A stretch of 64,000 nucleotides of DNA from Bacillus sp. SKDU12. GTDB taxonomy: Bacteria > Bacillota > Bacilli > Bacillales > Bacillaceae. Shown piece after piece: positions 48,971 to 56,945 of this stretch. The stretch is from contig NZ_MSRC01000003.1 of the NCBI RefSeq assembly GCF_010093085.1, positions 124,001 through 188,000 of the forward strand, given 5' to 3'. A program made the position numbers and the translations under genes. Below the pieces are notes generated by a model. It ran no database searches. It had not been told where the DNA came from and saw nothing but the letters and a program-made list of their open reading frames with translations. Each line of letters starts with the position of its first letter. The stretch's first letter is position 1.

Positions 48971-49831
48971 TTAATTTCCGCTTTTTAAGGTGAATAATGT
49001 GATTTCTGGCTTAGATAGAAACCGCAAAGGCAGTCTGGTCATCCCGAGGCCGCGGTTTACGTAAATATGAGTGTTTTCCGTTTGATACATCCCTTCTGTG
49101 TAGACCTTTCCATATGGAGGCGTAATAATCGGTCCGTAAAAAGGCAGCTGAATCTGGCCGCCGTGTGTATGCCCGGAAAGCTGAAGATTCACCGGATATC
49201 CTGTTGTTTTCAAGGCTGCATCGGGTTCATGGACGAGCATGATAGAAAAAAGTCTGTCGCTTAGCTTTGATAGGGTGCCTTCATAATCTGGTTTTCCGAG
49301 CATTAAGTCATCAAGTAAGGCAATCTCGATTTCGCTGCCATCTGCAAGCGCCAATATTTGATAGCCATTGCGGTATACTGTAAAACCGCCGGATGCCATC
49401 AGGTTTTTATAAACGGCAGTGCCATAGCCTCCGTGATCATGATTACCGTAAATACAAAGCTTGCCGAAGGGAGCACGCAGTTTCCTCAGTAATGGAATGA
49501 CTGCCTGGTGGTGCTGATACGTATTAGGATTATCGATAATATCGCCTGTAAAAACAATCAGATCAGGTGCACATTCATTAATTGTCAGGATGACTGTTTG
49601 CAAATCTTCAAGAGTAAAATAATCACTCAAGTGTGTATCACTGAACTGTACGATTTTAAAACCGTCAAAACCGTGCGGGATAAGAGAGCTTTTGATTGTG
49701 TGTTCGGTTGTCTCAATCATATGCGGCTCCAAATATCTGGCATAGCCGTATCCGCCGCCGGCCGCTAAAGTCCCGGCAGCAAGAGCCCCGAACGCGCCTT
49801 TCAAAAATTGTCTTCTGGACATCTTTTTCAT
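48971..49831 (-). CDS. ykuE: Tat-exported metallophosphoesterase YkuE
   Basis: A 286-residue calcineurin-like phosphoesterase. Twin-arginine signal MSRRQFLKGAFGALAAG at residues 4-20; in B. subtilis it is a substrate of TatAyCy and cell wall bound. Metal motifs in order: FSDTHLSDY, FTGDIID, YGNHDHGG, LVHEPDA and LSGHTHGGQ. AAAGG lies before the ATG. It ends 48 bp from the ykuD start, so ykuE and ykuD may be co-transcribed. Confidence 0.93.
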   Translation of the reverse strand: MKKMSRRQFLKGAFGALAAGTLAAGGGYGYARYLEPHMIETTEHTIKSSLIPHGFDGFKIVQFSDTHLSDYFTLEDLQTVILTINECAPDLIVFTGDIIDNPNTYQHHQAVIPLLRKLRAPFGKLCIYGNHDHGGYGTAVYKNLMASGGFTVYRNGYQILALADGSEIEIALLDDLMLGKPDYEGTLSKLSDRLFSIMLVHEPDAALKTTGYPVNLQLSGHTHGGQIQLPFYGPIITPPYGKVYTEGMYQTENTHIYVNRGLGMTRLPLRFLSKPEITLFTLKSGN

Positions 49832-49938
49832 TTCAAACCAACCTTTAGTAGAGTTTTTCCATTATAGCATCTGTATCTTGAAAAAATCTCATATCAGCAT
49901 GTACTGACAGAGGATGACATATAATGATAGAATAATAT

Positions 49939-49956
49939 TGAATGAATACTCATTCA
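49939..49956. promoter_or_regulatory. FadR operator upstream of fadH
   Basis: TGAATGAATACTCATTCA, a full match to the Bacillus FadR box TGAATGAMTANTCATTCA, 17 bp before the fadH start. FadR is released by long-chain acyl-CoA. Confidence 0.92.
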
Positions 49957-49973
49957 TAACAAGGGGGAGAACT

Positions 49974-50738
49974 ATGGAAAAAAAAGCGGTTATCATTACC
50001 GGCGGTTCAAGCGGTATGGGAAAAGCAATGGCAAAAAAACAGGCTGAATCGGGCTGGTACGTCATGGTGACAGGCAGGAACAATGAGGCGCTTGAGGAAA
50101 CGAAAAGAGAAATAGAGACCTTTGAGGGGCAGGTCACCTGTTTTCAAATGGATGTTCGCTCTGATTCCGCCGCTTCAGAGATGATTACAAAAGCGATAAG
50201 TGCCTTTGGCCGGCTGGATGCGCTGATCAACAATGCAGCCGGAAATTTTATGTGCCCGGCAGAAAAGCTGACGCCTAATGGATGGAAAGCAGTTATTGAG
50301 ATTGTTTTAAACGGCACATTCTTTTGCAGCCAAGCCGCGGCAAAGCATTGGATCGAGCAAGAGCAAAAGGGCGTGATTTTAAATATGGCAGCCACATATG
50401 CGTGGGGAGCGGGAGCAGGGGTCGTTCATTCTGCTGCAGCCAAGGCAGGGGTATTGTCACTGACCAGAACGCTGGCTGTTGAGTGGGGAGGCCGATACGG
50501 AATTCGCACGAACGCGATCGCACCCGGACCGATTGAACGTACAGGAGGCGCAGAGAAGCTATTTGAATCGGAAAAAGCGATGAACCGCACAATCAACAGT
50601 GTCCCTCTCGGCCGGCTGGGCACACCGGAGGAAATCGCCGCTTTGGCTGCGTTTTTGCTTTCTGACGAAGCATCCTATATAAACGGGGAGTGTGTCACAA
50701 TGGATGGGGGGCAATGGCTGAATCCTTATCCGTTTTAA
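49974..50738 (+). CDS. fadH: 2,4-dienoyl-CoA reductase (SDR family)
   Basis: Short-chain dehydrogenase (ykuF/fadH, 254 residues) for beta-oxidation of unsaturated fatty acids. The cofactor motif GGSSGMGKAMA is at residues 10-20, NNAAGNF near 88-94, and SAAAKAG replaces the usual YxxxK, as in dienoyl-CoA reductases. The frame opens 20 codons earlier, but ATG 49974 follows AAGGGGGAG and the FadR box. No terminator right after the stop. Confidence 0.92.
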   Translation: MEKKAVIITGGSSGMGKAMAKKQAESGWYVMVTGRNNEALEETKREIETFEGQVTCFQMDVRSDSAASEMITKAISAFGRLDALINNAAGNFMCPAEKLTPNGWKAVIEIVLNGTFFCSQAAAKHWIEQEQKGVILNMAATYAWGAGAGVVHSAAAKAGVLSLTRTLAVEWGGRYGIRTNAIAPGPIERTGGAEKLFESEKAMNRTINSVPLGRLGTPEEIAALAAFLLSDEASYINGECVTMDGGQWLNPYPF

Positions 50739-50959
50739 TCTGAATATTTATAAGTGAATATTTAAATTGTTAAGAACTTTTACGTTCGAATGTTACCTCC
50801 ACAATTAACCTTCTTCCTATCCAATTTGATAACATATAGAGCTTTATTTGTTTATGAGGTGTGTCATACTAAGAGGATTATAGTGAAGAGATTGGAAAAA
50901 TAACAGCACAAGCATTTAGAGATTTTATTGAGAAAAAATGATTTCTGAATAAACTGCAA
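50739..50959 (+). other. Gap between fadH and ykuH with a short coding remnant
   Basis: No intact gene. B. subtilis 168 has ykuG in this interval as I recall; it is absent here. A stop-bounded stretch (50873-50941) reads EDYSEEIGKITAQAFRDFIEKK and then TGA, which looks like the C-terminus of a lost gene; it is followed by a terminator. No start codon or ribosome site supports it as a gene by itself. Confidence 0.4.
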
Positions 50960-50960
50960 A

Positions 50961-50998
50961 ACAAGCGAACGTTAAATCTGGTCGTTCGCTTGTTTTAA
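50961..50998 (+). terminator. Terminator upstream of ykuH
   Basis: ACAAGCGAACG TTAAATCTGGT CGTTCGCTTGTTTT. Confidence 0.85.
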
Positions 50999-51047
50999 TT
51001 TCAATTCAGAATTATGATATAATTTTTAAAGATTAAGGGGGGATTCA

Positions 51048-51596
51048 TTGAAGAAATTGTTAAAAAAGTTAGTTGTACCATTTTTAAGCAGTTTCGTTAT
51101 CATCTTTAATATTTGGTACTTTATTATTTGTGCTTTTACTCCACAGTATTATCAAAATACCAATCTTACATCTGATGAAATAATCAGATTTGAAAAGCTA
51201 TATCACATCGATTTTCCTGATGAAACGAAATTGATTAAAGCCAGGGAGTATTTGAGTGGGCTCGGAGGCGATACATCGGCTGTATTATATGTGTCTCTGC
51301 CAACTAAGCTGGCGGAAACAATTTTATCTGATTATACGTATATGCCAATAAATTATACTGATCATGCCGGTTCAATGTATGGAGTTGACGTTTCCAAGAG
51401 TGTTGGTGGGTTAACAACTCTTACATTTGGCACTTTAGATAAAAAAGGAACTTTCTTTCAGTTGAAATATGAGGATGATTGGATATTTAACAGAACTGAT
51501 TGGAGCCATTATTTTTGGACAGCTGCCGGTTATAATGCTCTTATATTTATACTTTTATTTGTGATTGTGAAACAAATGAACAACGTCCTTCATTAA
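51048..51596 (+). CDS. ykuH: YkuH, hypothetical membrane protein
   Basis: A 182-residue protein with one membrane segment at each end (about 11-31 and 153-174) and a soluble region between (probably outside the membrane). TTG start at 51048 behind AGGGGGG. It matches YkuH of B. subtilis by sequence memory; function unknown. Codon use looks more AT-rich than its neighbours. Confidence 0.8.
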   Translation: MKKLLKKLVVPFLSSFVIIFNIWYFIICAFTPQYYQNTNLTSDEIIRFEKLYHIDFPDETKLIKAREYLSGLGGDTSAVLYVSLPTKLAETILSDYTYMPINYTDHAGSMYGVDVSKSVGGLTTLTFGTLDKKGTFFQLKYEDDWIFNRTDWSHYFWTAAGYNALIFILLFVIVKQMNNVLH

Positions 51597-51738
51597 CCGG
51601 TCTAAAGAGTGATCTTAAAAATGTCCCCCCTTTTATTTTAAGCTGCTGCCATACTGCCTCCTTTTCCCCTAATCTAAACATTTGTGGTGCTGATATAATT
51701 GTGTATAATCAGACAAAGATAGAGAAGCAGGTGATAAC

Positions 51739-52959
51739 ATGTTGGACCCACTTGATATACTGACGAATATTGATGATGTCATTCCGTATTACCAAGCGAT
51801 TTTTAACGCTGAGGAACAAAAAGTCGTAGGCTACGAAGTGCTTGGCCGGATTTTGGCAGATGCAGAGATTGAGAGCCTCGGGCCGTTTTTCTTAGATTCT
51901 GGCATTCCGGAAGAATATAAGCTTGAGGTCGATGACAGAGTCATCAGGCAGGCGCTGGAAAGGTTTAAAGAAGCTGATCGTGATCTGTTGATTTTTATTA
52001 ATCAGGATGCGAATGTATTGATGCTTGACCACGGCGAAAGCTTTCTTGAGCTTTTGAAAGAATACGAAGAGCAGGGCATTGAATTGAACCGTATTGTGCT
52101 TGAGATCACAGAGTACAATTTCGAAGGCGACATTGAACAGCTGTACCATATGCTTGCCTACTATCGTACATACGGCATTAAAATCGCGGTGGACAATATA
52201 GGTAAGGAGAGCAGCAACCTGGACAGAATCGCGCTCCTTTCACCGGACCTTCTGAAAATAGATTTGCAGGCGCTGAAAGTATCTCAGCCGTCACCATCGT
52301 ATGAGCATGTGCTGTACAGCATTTCATTGCTGGCGAGAAAAATCGGCGCCGCGCTGCTGTATGAAGATATAGAAGCTGATTTTCAGCTCCAGTACGCATG
52401 GAGAAACGGAGGCAGATTTTTTCAAGGCTATTATCTGCAGGCGCCGAGCGGTGATTTTATAGACCGGAGCCTGTTAAAAGCACGCTTGAAAACGGAGTTT
52501 CAGCAATTTATCACGAGAGAAAAAAAGAAGCTGGAGACAGTATACGAACACTCTGAGAATTTTTATAAGCGGGTCAATCAGGCAGTGTCCGAGCTAAAGA
52601 AAAACCATCAGGCGGATGATGAGTTTATTAAGAAACTGGCGGAAAACCTGACAGACTGCTGTTTTAGAATTTATATGTGTGATGAAGAAGGCTATCAGCT
52701 GACGGGAAATGTGTTCAAGCAATCCGGCGAATGGCTTTATCAGCCTGAATACAGAGAGAAAAACTGGAGCTGGCGTCCGTACTTTTTAGAAAACATCATG
52801 AAGATGCGTAATTCGAGAAAAGGATTTTTTAGTGACCTGTATAGTGATATTGAAACGGGTGAGATGATCAGAACCTTTTCATACCCGATGGATGACAATA
52901 TGTATTTATTTATCGATCTGCCTTACTCTTATTTGTATGAACAGGACGGATTACTTTAA
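51739..52959 (+). CDS. ykuI: EAL-domain c-di-GMP-binding protein YkuI
   Basis: A 406-residue protein with an N-terminal EAL domain (about 15-250; the signature reads EVLGR, later LEITE, DNIGK and LKID) and a C-terminal PAS-like domain joined by a long helix. In B. subtilis the protein binds c-di-GMP but does not measurably hydrolyse it, and it influences exopolysaccharide. AAGCAGGTGATAAC precedes the ATG. Own terminator at 52961-52988. Confidence 0.93.
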   Translation: MLDPLDILTNIDDVIPYYQAIFNAEEQKVVGYEVLGRILADAEIESLGPFFLDSGIPEEYKLEVDDRVIRQALERFKEADRDLLIFINQDANVLMLDHGESFLELLKEYEEQGIELNRIVLEITEYNFEGDIEQLYHMLAYYRTYGIKIAVDNIGKESSNLDRIALLSPDLLKIDLQALKVSQPSPSYEHVLYSISLLARKIGAALLYEDIEADFQLQYAWRNGGRFFQGYYLQAPSGDFIDRSLLKARLKTEFQQFITREKKKLETVYEHSENFYKRVNQAVSELKKNHQADDEFIKKLAENLTDCCFRIYMCDEEGYQLTGNVFKQSGEWLYQPEYREKNWSWRPYFLENIMKMRNSRKGFFSDLYSDIETGEMIRTFSYPMDDNMYLFIDLPYSYLYEQDGLL

Positions 52960-52960
52960 A

Positions 52961-52988
52961 AGCGGCTGCTGTAAGCCGCTTTTTTTAT
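52961..52988 (+). terminator. Terminator after ykuI
   Basis: AGCGGCT GCTGTA AGCCGCTTTTTTTAT. Confidence 0.88.
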
Positions 52989-53014
52989 AAATGTGAAAAA
53001 GTTTTAAAAAACAA

Positions 53015-53043
53015 TTGACAATGATATTGATAATCATTATCAT
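53015..53043 (+). promoter_or_regulatory. fsrA promoter with Fur box
   Basis: -35 TTGACA (53015-53020), 17-bp spacer, -10 TATCAT (53038-53043). The perfect Fur box TGATAATCATTATCA (53028-53042) overlaps the -10, so Fur with iron blocks transcription. Confidence 0.92.
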
Positions 53044-53049
53044 TTAATT

Positions 53050-53134
53050 ATGGAGAGAAGCTACTCTCTGTTCCCCAACCCCTCTATCAGATCAAGATCC
53101 GAAAAAACTTGGCGCTACCCCCGCCAAGTTTTTT
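53050..53134 (+). ncRNA. fsrA: FsrA, Fur-regulated iron-sparing small RNA
   Basis: About 85 nt, in the ykuI-ykuJ gap where fsrA is located in B. subtilis. The 5' hairpin GAGAGAAG...CTCTC, C-rich single-stranded segments (TTCCCCAACCCCTC and GCTACCCCCGC) used for pairing to ribosome sites of iron-enzyme mRNAs, and the terminator ACTTGGCG CTACCCC CGCCAAGTTTTTT are all visible. Start is inferred from the -10 position. Confidence 0.9.
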
Positions 53135-53531
53135 GTTTGCCAAAAGCATAAGACAATCCACTAAAACAATAAACCTTATTAGTGGAAAAACGTTGAGCGC
53201 TGGGGGAACAAAAAAATCTCTCGGCTTCACGTGACAGCGGGTCCGCAAGAGCTATTAGACAGCAAATGCAGCGTGATATCAGCTCTGAATCATGATGTGT
53301 TCTAAAGGGGGATTTTGTAAAAAGTCTTTTTGTCTATCAGGCATATCAAAAAAATCATAATTCTGTGCATGACATTCAAAAAAAGCTTCAAACTAATAAA
53401 AAATCGTTTTTTTTCACTTTTTTTCTTTGCTTAAATTGAAAAGTGAAAATGCCATCCTAACCGACTTTATGGTATGATGCTCAATAGAACTTGTATTATA
53501 ATAAATACTTGTTGATTTGAAGTTGCTTTTT
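53135..53531. other. Unassigned region between fsrA and ykuJ
   Basis: About 400 bases without a supported gene. It contains an inverted repeat CCACTAA-N14-TTAGTGG (53158-53185) without T run, a GC-richer island (53195-53300) with no convincing ORF, and AT-rich sequence before ykuJ. Confidence 0.5.
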
Positions 53532-53551
53532 GAAAGGAGTCTTTTTTTAGA

Positions 53552-53791
53552 ATGTCACAATTAATGGGTATCATCACACGGCTGCAAAGCCTGCAAGAAA
53601 CGGCAGAAGCGGCTAACGAGCCAATGCAGCGCTATTTCGAAGTAAATGGTGAGAAAATATGCAGTGTTAAATATTTCGAAAAAAATCAAACGTTTGAATT
53701 GACGGTTTTCCAAAAAGGTGAAAAACCGAACACATACCCGTTTGATAATATCGACATGATTTCCATTGAAATCTTTGAACTTCTTCAGTAA
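53552..53791 (+). CDS. ykuJ: YkuJ, small conserved protein
   Basis: A 79-residue acidic protein; N-terminal helix (LMGIITRLQSLQETAEAA) followed by a beta-rich part (KICSVKYFEKNQTFELTVF) and a helix. Same length as B. subtilis YkuJ; structure known in databases but function not assigned. AAAGGAGT lies upstream of the ATG. Followed by ykuK and abbA in the same direction. Confidence 0.88.
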   Translation: MSQLMGIITRLQSLQETAEAANEPMQRYFEVNGEKICSVKYFEKNQTFELTVFQKGEKPNTYPFDNIDMISIEIFELLQ

Positions 53792-53899
53792 GATTCCTGA
53801 AATAATGGGCACAAGCTTTCGTTTTTGCAACAGTAATCGAAATAAACGATAAGGAACATACTTGTTTCATGATTGTGGATCTTGAAAAGGAGTGTCGTG

Positions 53900-54418
53900 A
53901 TGGCTGATTCTTTTCTGTTTTATAATCTTTCAGAAGCACAGATGACCTTTCAAGACGTGATGGAACGGCTTAAAGCCTTTGTTCGCAAGGATCCCCGTTC
54001 TTCCTATGTGTTATCTATCGGAACCGATTCTCAAGTGTACCGCGATTACACAAAGTTTATTACCGCATTACATTTGCATCGTACAGGCAAGGGAGCTTGG
54101 GGCTGCTTGAAAAATCATACAGTCAACAGACCCATACATAGCCTTCGGGAGAAGATTTCGTTAGAAACGGCGTACAGCCAAGAAACGGCCGCCCATATTC
54201 TTGATGGACACTTAATGGATATTACCGATCTGCTCCTGCCCTTTACCGGCGAGGGGGCGGATCTCACCTTTGAGGTTCACTTGGATATTGGAAAAAAAGG
54301 GCTTACAAAAGAACTAATTCAAGAAATGACAGGACGCATCACTTCCATGGGGATAGAGGCAAAAATAAAACCAGATTCATACACTGCCTTCAGCTATGCA
54401 AATCGTTTCACAAAATAA
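53900..54418 (+). CDS. ykuK: YkuK, DUF458 protein (RNase H-like fold)
   Basis: A 172-residue protein of the YkuK/DUF458 family, which has a ribonuclease H-like fold pattern (YVLSIGTDSQVYRDYTKFITALHLH with acidic residue after the first strand). ATG 53900 is preferred over the overlapping GTG at 53897 and the earlier frame, because AAAGGAG lies 7 bp upstream. Linked in the literature to ribosome or DNA metabolism only loosely; function not assigned. Confidence 0.85.
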   Translation: MADSFLFYNLSEAQMTFQDVMERLKAFVRKDPRSSYVLSIGTDSQVYRDYTKFITALHLHRTGKGAWGCLKNHTVNRPIHSLREKISLETAYSQETAAHILDGHLMDITDLLLPFTGEGADLTFEVHLDIGKKGLTKELIQEMTGRITSMGIEAKIKPDSYTAFSYANRFTK

Positions 54419-54552
54419 TTCCGGCTGAAAAGCCAAGGGAAATGTCGAATTATGCGGTTGACGTTTGTTTTCTGATTACTTATTCTAGCGGTAGAGCTGA
54501 AAGTAAGTTGTCTTTGCTTTCAGAGGTATTCAGTATAAAACAGGGGGCCTGA

Positions 54553-54750
54553 TTGCGAATGAGTCTTATCGGTGAACGATTTACAGAAGAAGAACAAAAA
54601 CTTCTGCTGAATATCCTGATCAGCCATGAGTATGCCATCGAGCTTTTAAGCAGTGAAATCAACGATATAGAGACAGGAACGAAAAACGTTGACGGAACCA
54701 CCTACAAAAAACTAGTAACGCTATACGACCGATTTCGATTTGAAAACTAA
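54553..54750 (+). CDS. abbA: AbbA, antirepressor of AbrB
   Basis: A 65-residue protein that binds AbrB and stops it from repressing biofilm and post-exponential genes; formerly ykzF. In B. subtilis its gene is activated by Spo0A-P. Helical throughout (FTEEEQKLLLNILISHEYAIELL). TTG 54553 follows CAGGGGG by 5 bp and gives 65 residues; an ATG two codons later is possible. Terminator at 54770-54793. Confidence 0.93.
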   Translation: MRMSLIGERFTEEEQKLLLNILISHEYAIELLSSEINDIETGTKNVDGTTYKKLVTLYDRFRFEN

Positions 54751-54769
54751 CGGAACGCCTTATATGATA

Positions 54770-54793
54770 CTCACACAAAGAGTATCTTTTTTA
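54770..54793 (+). terminator. Terminator after abbA
   Basis: GATACTC ACACAAA GAGTATC followed by TTTTTTAT. Confidence 0.85.
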
Positions 54794-54886
54794 TTGGTAG
54801 GAAACTTTTCGACAAATACTGATAAAGTTTATATTATTGTACAATAGGGAATGTAATGTTGACGAAAATGAAAAGGGGTCGAAAAC

Positions 54887-55330
54887 ATGATAAGCTTACA
54901 ATCAGACCAGCTTCTTGAGGCAACTGTCGGACAATTTATGATTGAGGCGGATAAAGTAGCGCACGTTCAAGTCGGCAACAACCTTGAGCACGCATTATTA
55001 GTGCTGACAAAAACCGGATACACAGCCATCCCGGTTCTTGATCCTTCCTATCGATTACATGGGTTAATCGGTACAAATATGATCATGAACAGCATCTTTG
55101 GGCTTGAGCGAATTGAATTTGAAAAGCTTGACCAGATTACTGTCGAAGAAGTCATGCTGACCGATATTCCGCGCCTCCATATCAATGATCCGATTATGAA
55201 GGGATTCGGAATGGTAATTAATAATGGTTTTGTCTGTGTTGAAAATGACGAACGGGTGTTTGAAGGGATTTTTACGAGAAGAGTGGTTTTAAAGGAATTA
55301 AATCAGCATATACGATCGTTGAACAAGTAG
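54887..55330 (+). CDS. darB: CBS-domain c-di-AMP-binding protein (YkuL/DarB)
   Basis: A 147-residue protein made of a pair of CBS motifs (about 13-70 and 85-145; GYTAIPVLDPSYRLHGLI and GFVCVENDERVFEGIFTRR). In B. subtilis this protein (ykuL, darB/cbpB) binds c-di-AMP and, when free, stimulates Rel and pyruvate carboxylase. AAAAGGGG precedes the ATG. A weak hairpin (55326-55350) follows. Confidence 0.9.
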   Translation: MISLQSDQLLEATVGQFMIEADKVAHVQVGNNLEHALLVLTKTGYTAIPVLDPSYRLHGLIGTNMIMNSIFGLERIEFEKLDQITVEEVMLTDIPRLHINDPIMKGFGMVINNGFVCVENDERVFEGIFTRRVVLKELNQHIRSLNK

Positions 55331-55476
55331 GCTTCACGGCCTATTTTTATTGTAATGAACGATCTGAAAAGAAAGCGCATACATAATTTAAATTGGAATA
55401 GGGGTTGAATCAGAAACCAAGAAATGATTAGAATAGGAGATAAGAAAAACTTATAGTTCGTATAAAGGAGGACGAC

Positions 55477-56358
55477 ATGCAGCTTCAAGAGCTTCATATG
55501 CTCGTAGTTTTAGCTGAGGAGTTAAATATGAGAAAGGCGGCGGAACGGCTTTTTGTATCTCAGCCGGCTCTATCTCAGCGCTTACAAACAATTGAAAAGG
55601 CGTGGGGCACAAAAATCTTTTTAAGATCCCAAAAAGGATTAACGGTAACGCCGGCCGGAGAGAAAATCATCCAGTTTGCGAATGATGCGACGTTAGAGCA
55701 GGAAAGAATAAGAGAAAACATTGATGAGCTTGAAGGTGAAATTCACGGCACATTGAAGCTTGCCGTCGCTTCCATAATCGGCCAGCATTGGCTTCCTAAA
55801 GTTTTGAAGACGTATGTAGAAAAGTATCCGAATGCAAAGATCTCGCTCATTACTGGATGGAGCAGCGAAATGTTGAAAAGCTTATATGAGGATCACGTTC
55901 ATATCGGCATTATAAGAGGCAACCCAGAGTGGAAAGGCCGTAAAGATTATTTAATGACAGACCACCTGTATTTAGTGGACACTGAAATTTCCTGCATCGA
56001 AGATATCGCCTATACAGAACGACCGTTTATCCAATTTAAAAGCGATAGTACTTATTTTCAGGAAATTCAGCATTGGTGGCACCAAAAATTTAAAACCTCT
56101 CCAAAACAAACGATATTGGTTGATCAGATTGAGACGTGCAAACAGATGGCGCTACACGGAATCGGTTATGCCATTTTGCCGTCTGTTACCCTTCAGAATG
56201 AAGATAAGGTCAATAAAATGCCTTTGTTAGATACAAAAGGGCAGCCGATTGGAAGGGATACGTGGCTGTTAGGCTATGAACCTGCCTTTGAGCTGAAGCA
56301 AGTTCAGGCTTTTGTTCAAGTGATAAAGGATATGCTTGATCAGGAAAATCCATTTTAA
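55477..56358 (+). CDS. ccpC: LysR-family catabolite regulator CcpC
   Basis: A 293-residue LysR-type repressor of citB and citZ that senses citrate. N-terminal winged HTH (residues 1-60: LNMRKAAERLFVSQPALSQRLQTIE) and C-terminal effector domain. AAGGAGG lies 6-7 bp before the ATG. Own terminator at 56359-56388. Confidence 0.93.
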   Translation: MQLQELHMLVVLAEELNMRKAAERLFVSQPALSQRLQTIEKAWGTKIFLRSQKGLTVTPAGEKIIQFANDATLEQERIRENIDELEGEIHGTLKLAVASIIGQHWLPKVLKTYVEKYPNAKISLITGWSSEMLKSLYEDHVHIGIIRGNPEWKGRKDYLMTDHLYLVDTEISCIEDIAYTERPFIQFKSDSTYFQEIQHWWHQKFKTSPKQTILVDQIETCKQMALHGIGYAILPSVTLQNEDKVNKMPLLDTKGQPIGRDTWLLGYEPAFELKQVQAFVQVIKDMLDQENPF

Positions 56359-56388
56359 GACAGCGATATGTGCTGTCTTTTTTATTTT
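56359..56388 (+). terminator. Terminator after ccpC
   Basis: GACAGCG ATATG TGCTGTCTTTTTTATTTT. Confidence 0.82.
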
Positions 56389-56392
56389 CATA

Positions 56393-56451
56393 TTGACAAT
56401 GAAAATCATTATCATTTAAAGTGGTTTATATGATATTGAAAATCATTATCA
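56393..56451 (+). promoter_or_regulatory. Tandem Fur boxes and promoter of ykuN-ykuO-ykuP
   Basis: Two identical 15-mers TGAAAATCATTATCA (56400-56414 and 56437-56451), each 14/15 to the Fur consensus. A -35 TTGACA (56393-56398) with TTTAAA 16 bp later (56415-56420) is overlapped by the first. Confidence 0.9.
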
Positions 56452-56468
56452 ATTGATGGGGTGATAAC

Positions 56469-56945
56469 ATGGCTAAAGCCTTGATTACATATGCCAGCAT
56501 GTCAGGAAATACAGAAGACATTGCTGTGATTATAAGAGATACACTTCAAGAAAATGAGTTGGACATTGACTGTATCGAGATTGATGATGTAGATGTAACT
56601 GCTTTGACATCCTACGAATATGTGCTGATTGGCACCTATACATGGGGAGATGGAGATTTGCCTTACGAAGCGGAGGATTTTTTTGAAGAGGTCAAACAGC
56701 TTCAGCTTAATGGCTTAAAAACAGCCTGCTTCGGCTCTGGAGATTATTCATATCCAAAGTTTTGTGAAGCGGTCAATTTGTTCAGTTCCATGCTGCAAGA
56801 GGCGGGAGCTGCTGTTTACCAGGAAACATTGAAAATCGAACTGGCGCCTGAAACAGATGAAGATACAGAAAGCTGCCGAGCGTTTGCGAAAGGTTTTCTT
56901 GCTTGGGCTGATTATATAAACAAGGAAAAAAGCCATGTTTCATAA
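56469..56945 (+). CDS. ykuN: Flavodoxin YkuN
   Basis: Short-chain-type flavodoxin of 158 residues replacing ferredoxin as electron carrier in low iron. The FMN phosphate loop is TYASMSGNTEDIA (residues 7-19); the isoalloxazine loops are GTYTWGDGDLP (about 56-66) and GSGDYSYP (about 89-96). In B. subtilis these flavodoxins donate electrons to cytochromes P450 and desaturase. The stop overlaps ykuO by 11 bp. Confidence 0.95.
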   Translation: MAKALITYASMSGNTEDIAVIIRDTLQENELDIDCIEIDDVDVTALTSYEYVLIGTYTWGDGDLPYEAEDFFEEVKQLQLNGLKTACFGSGDYSYPKFCEAVNLFSSMLQEAGAAVYQETLKIELAPETDEDTESCRAFAKGFLAWADYINKEKSHVS

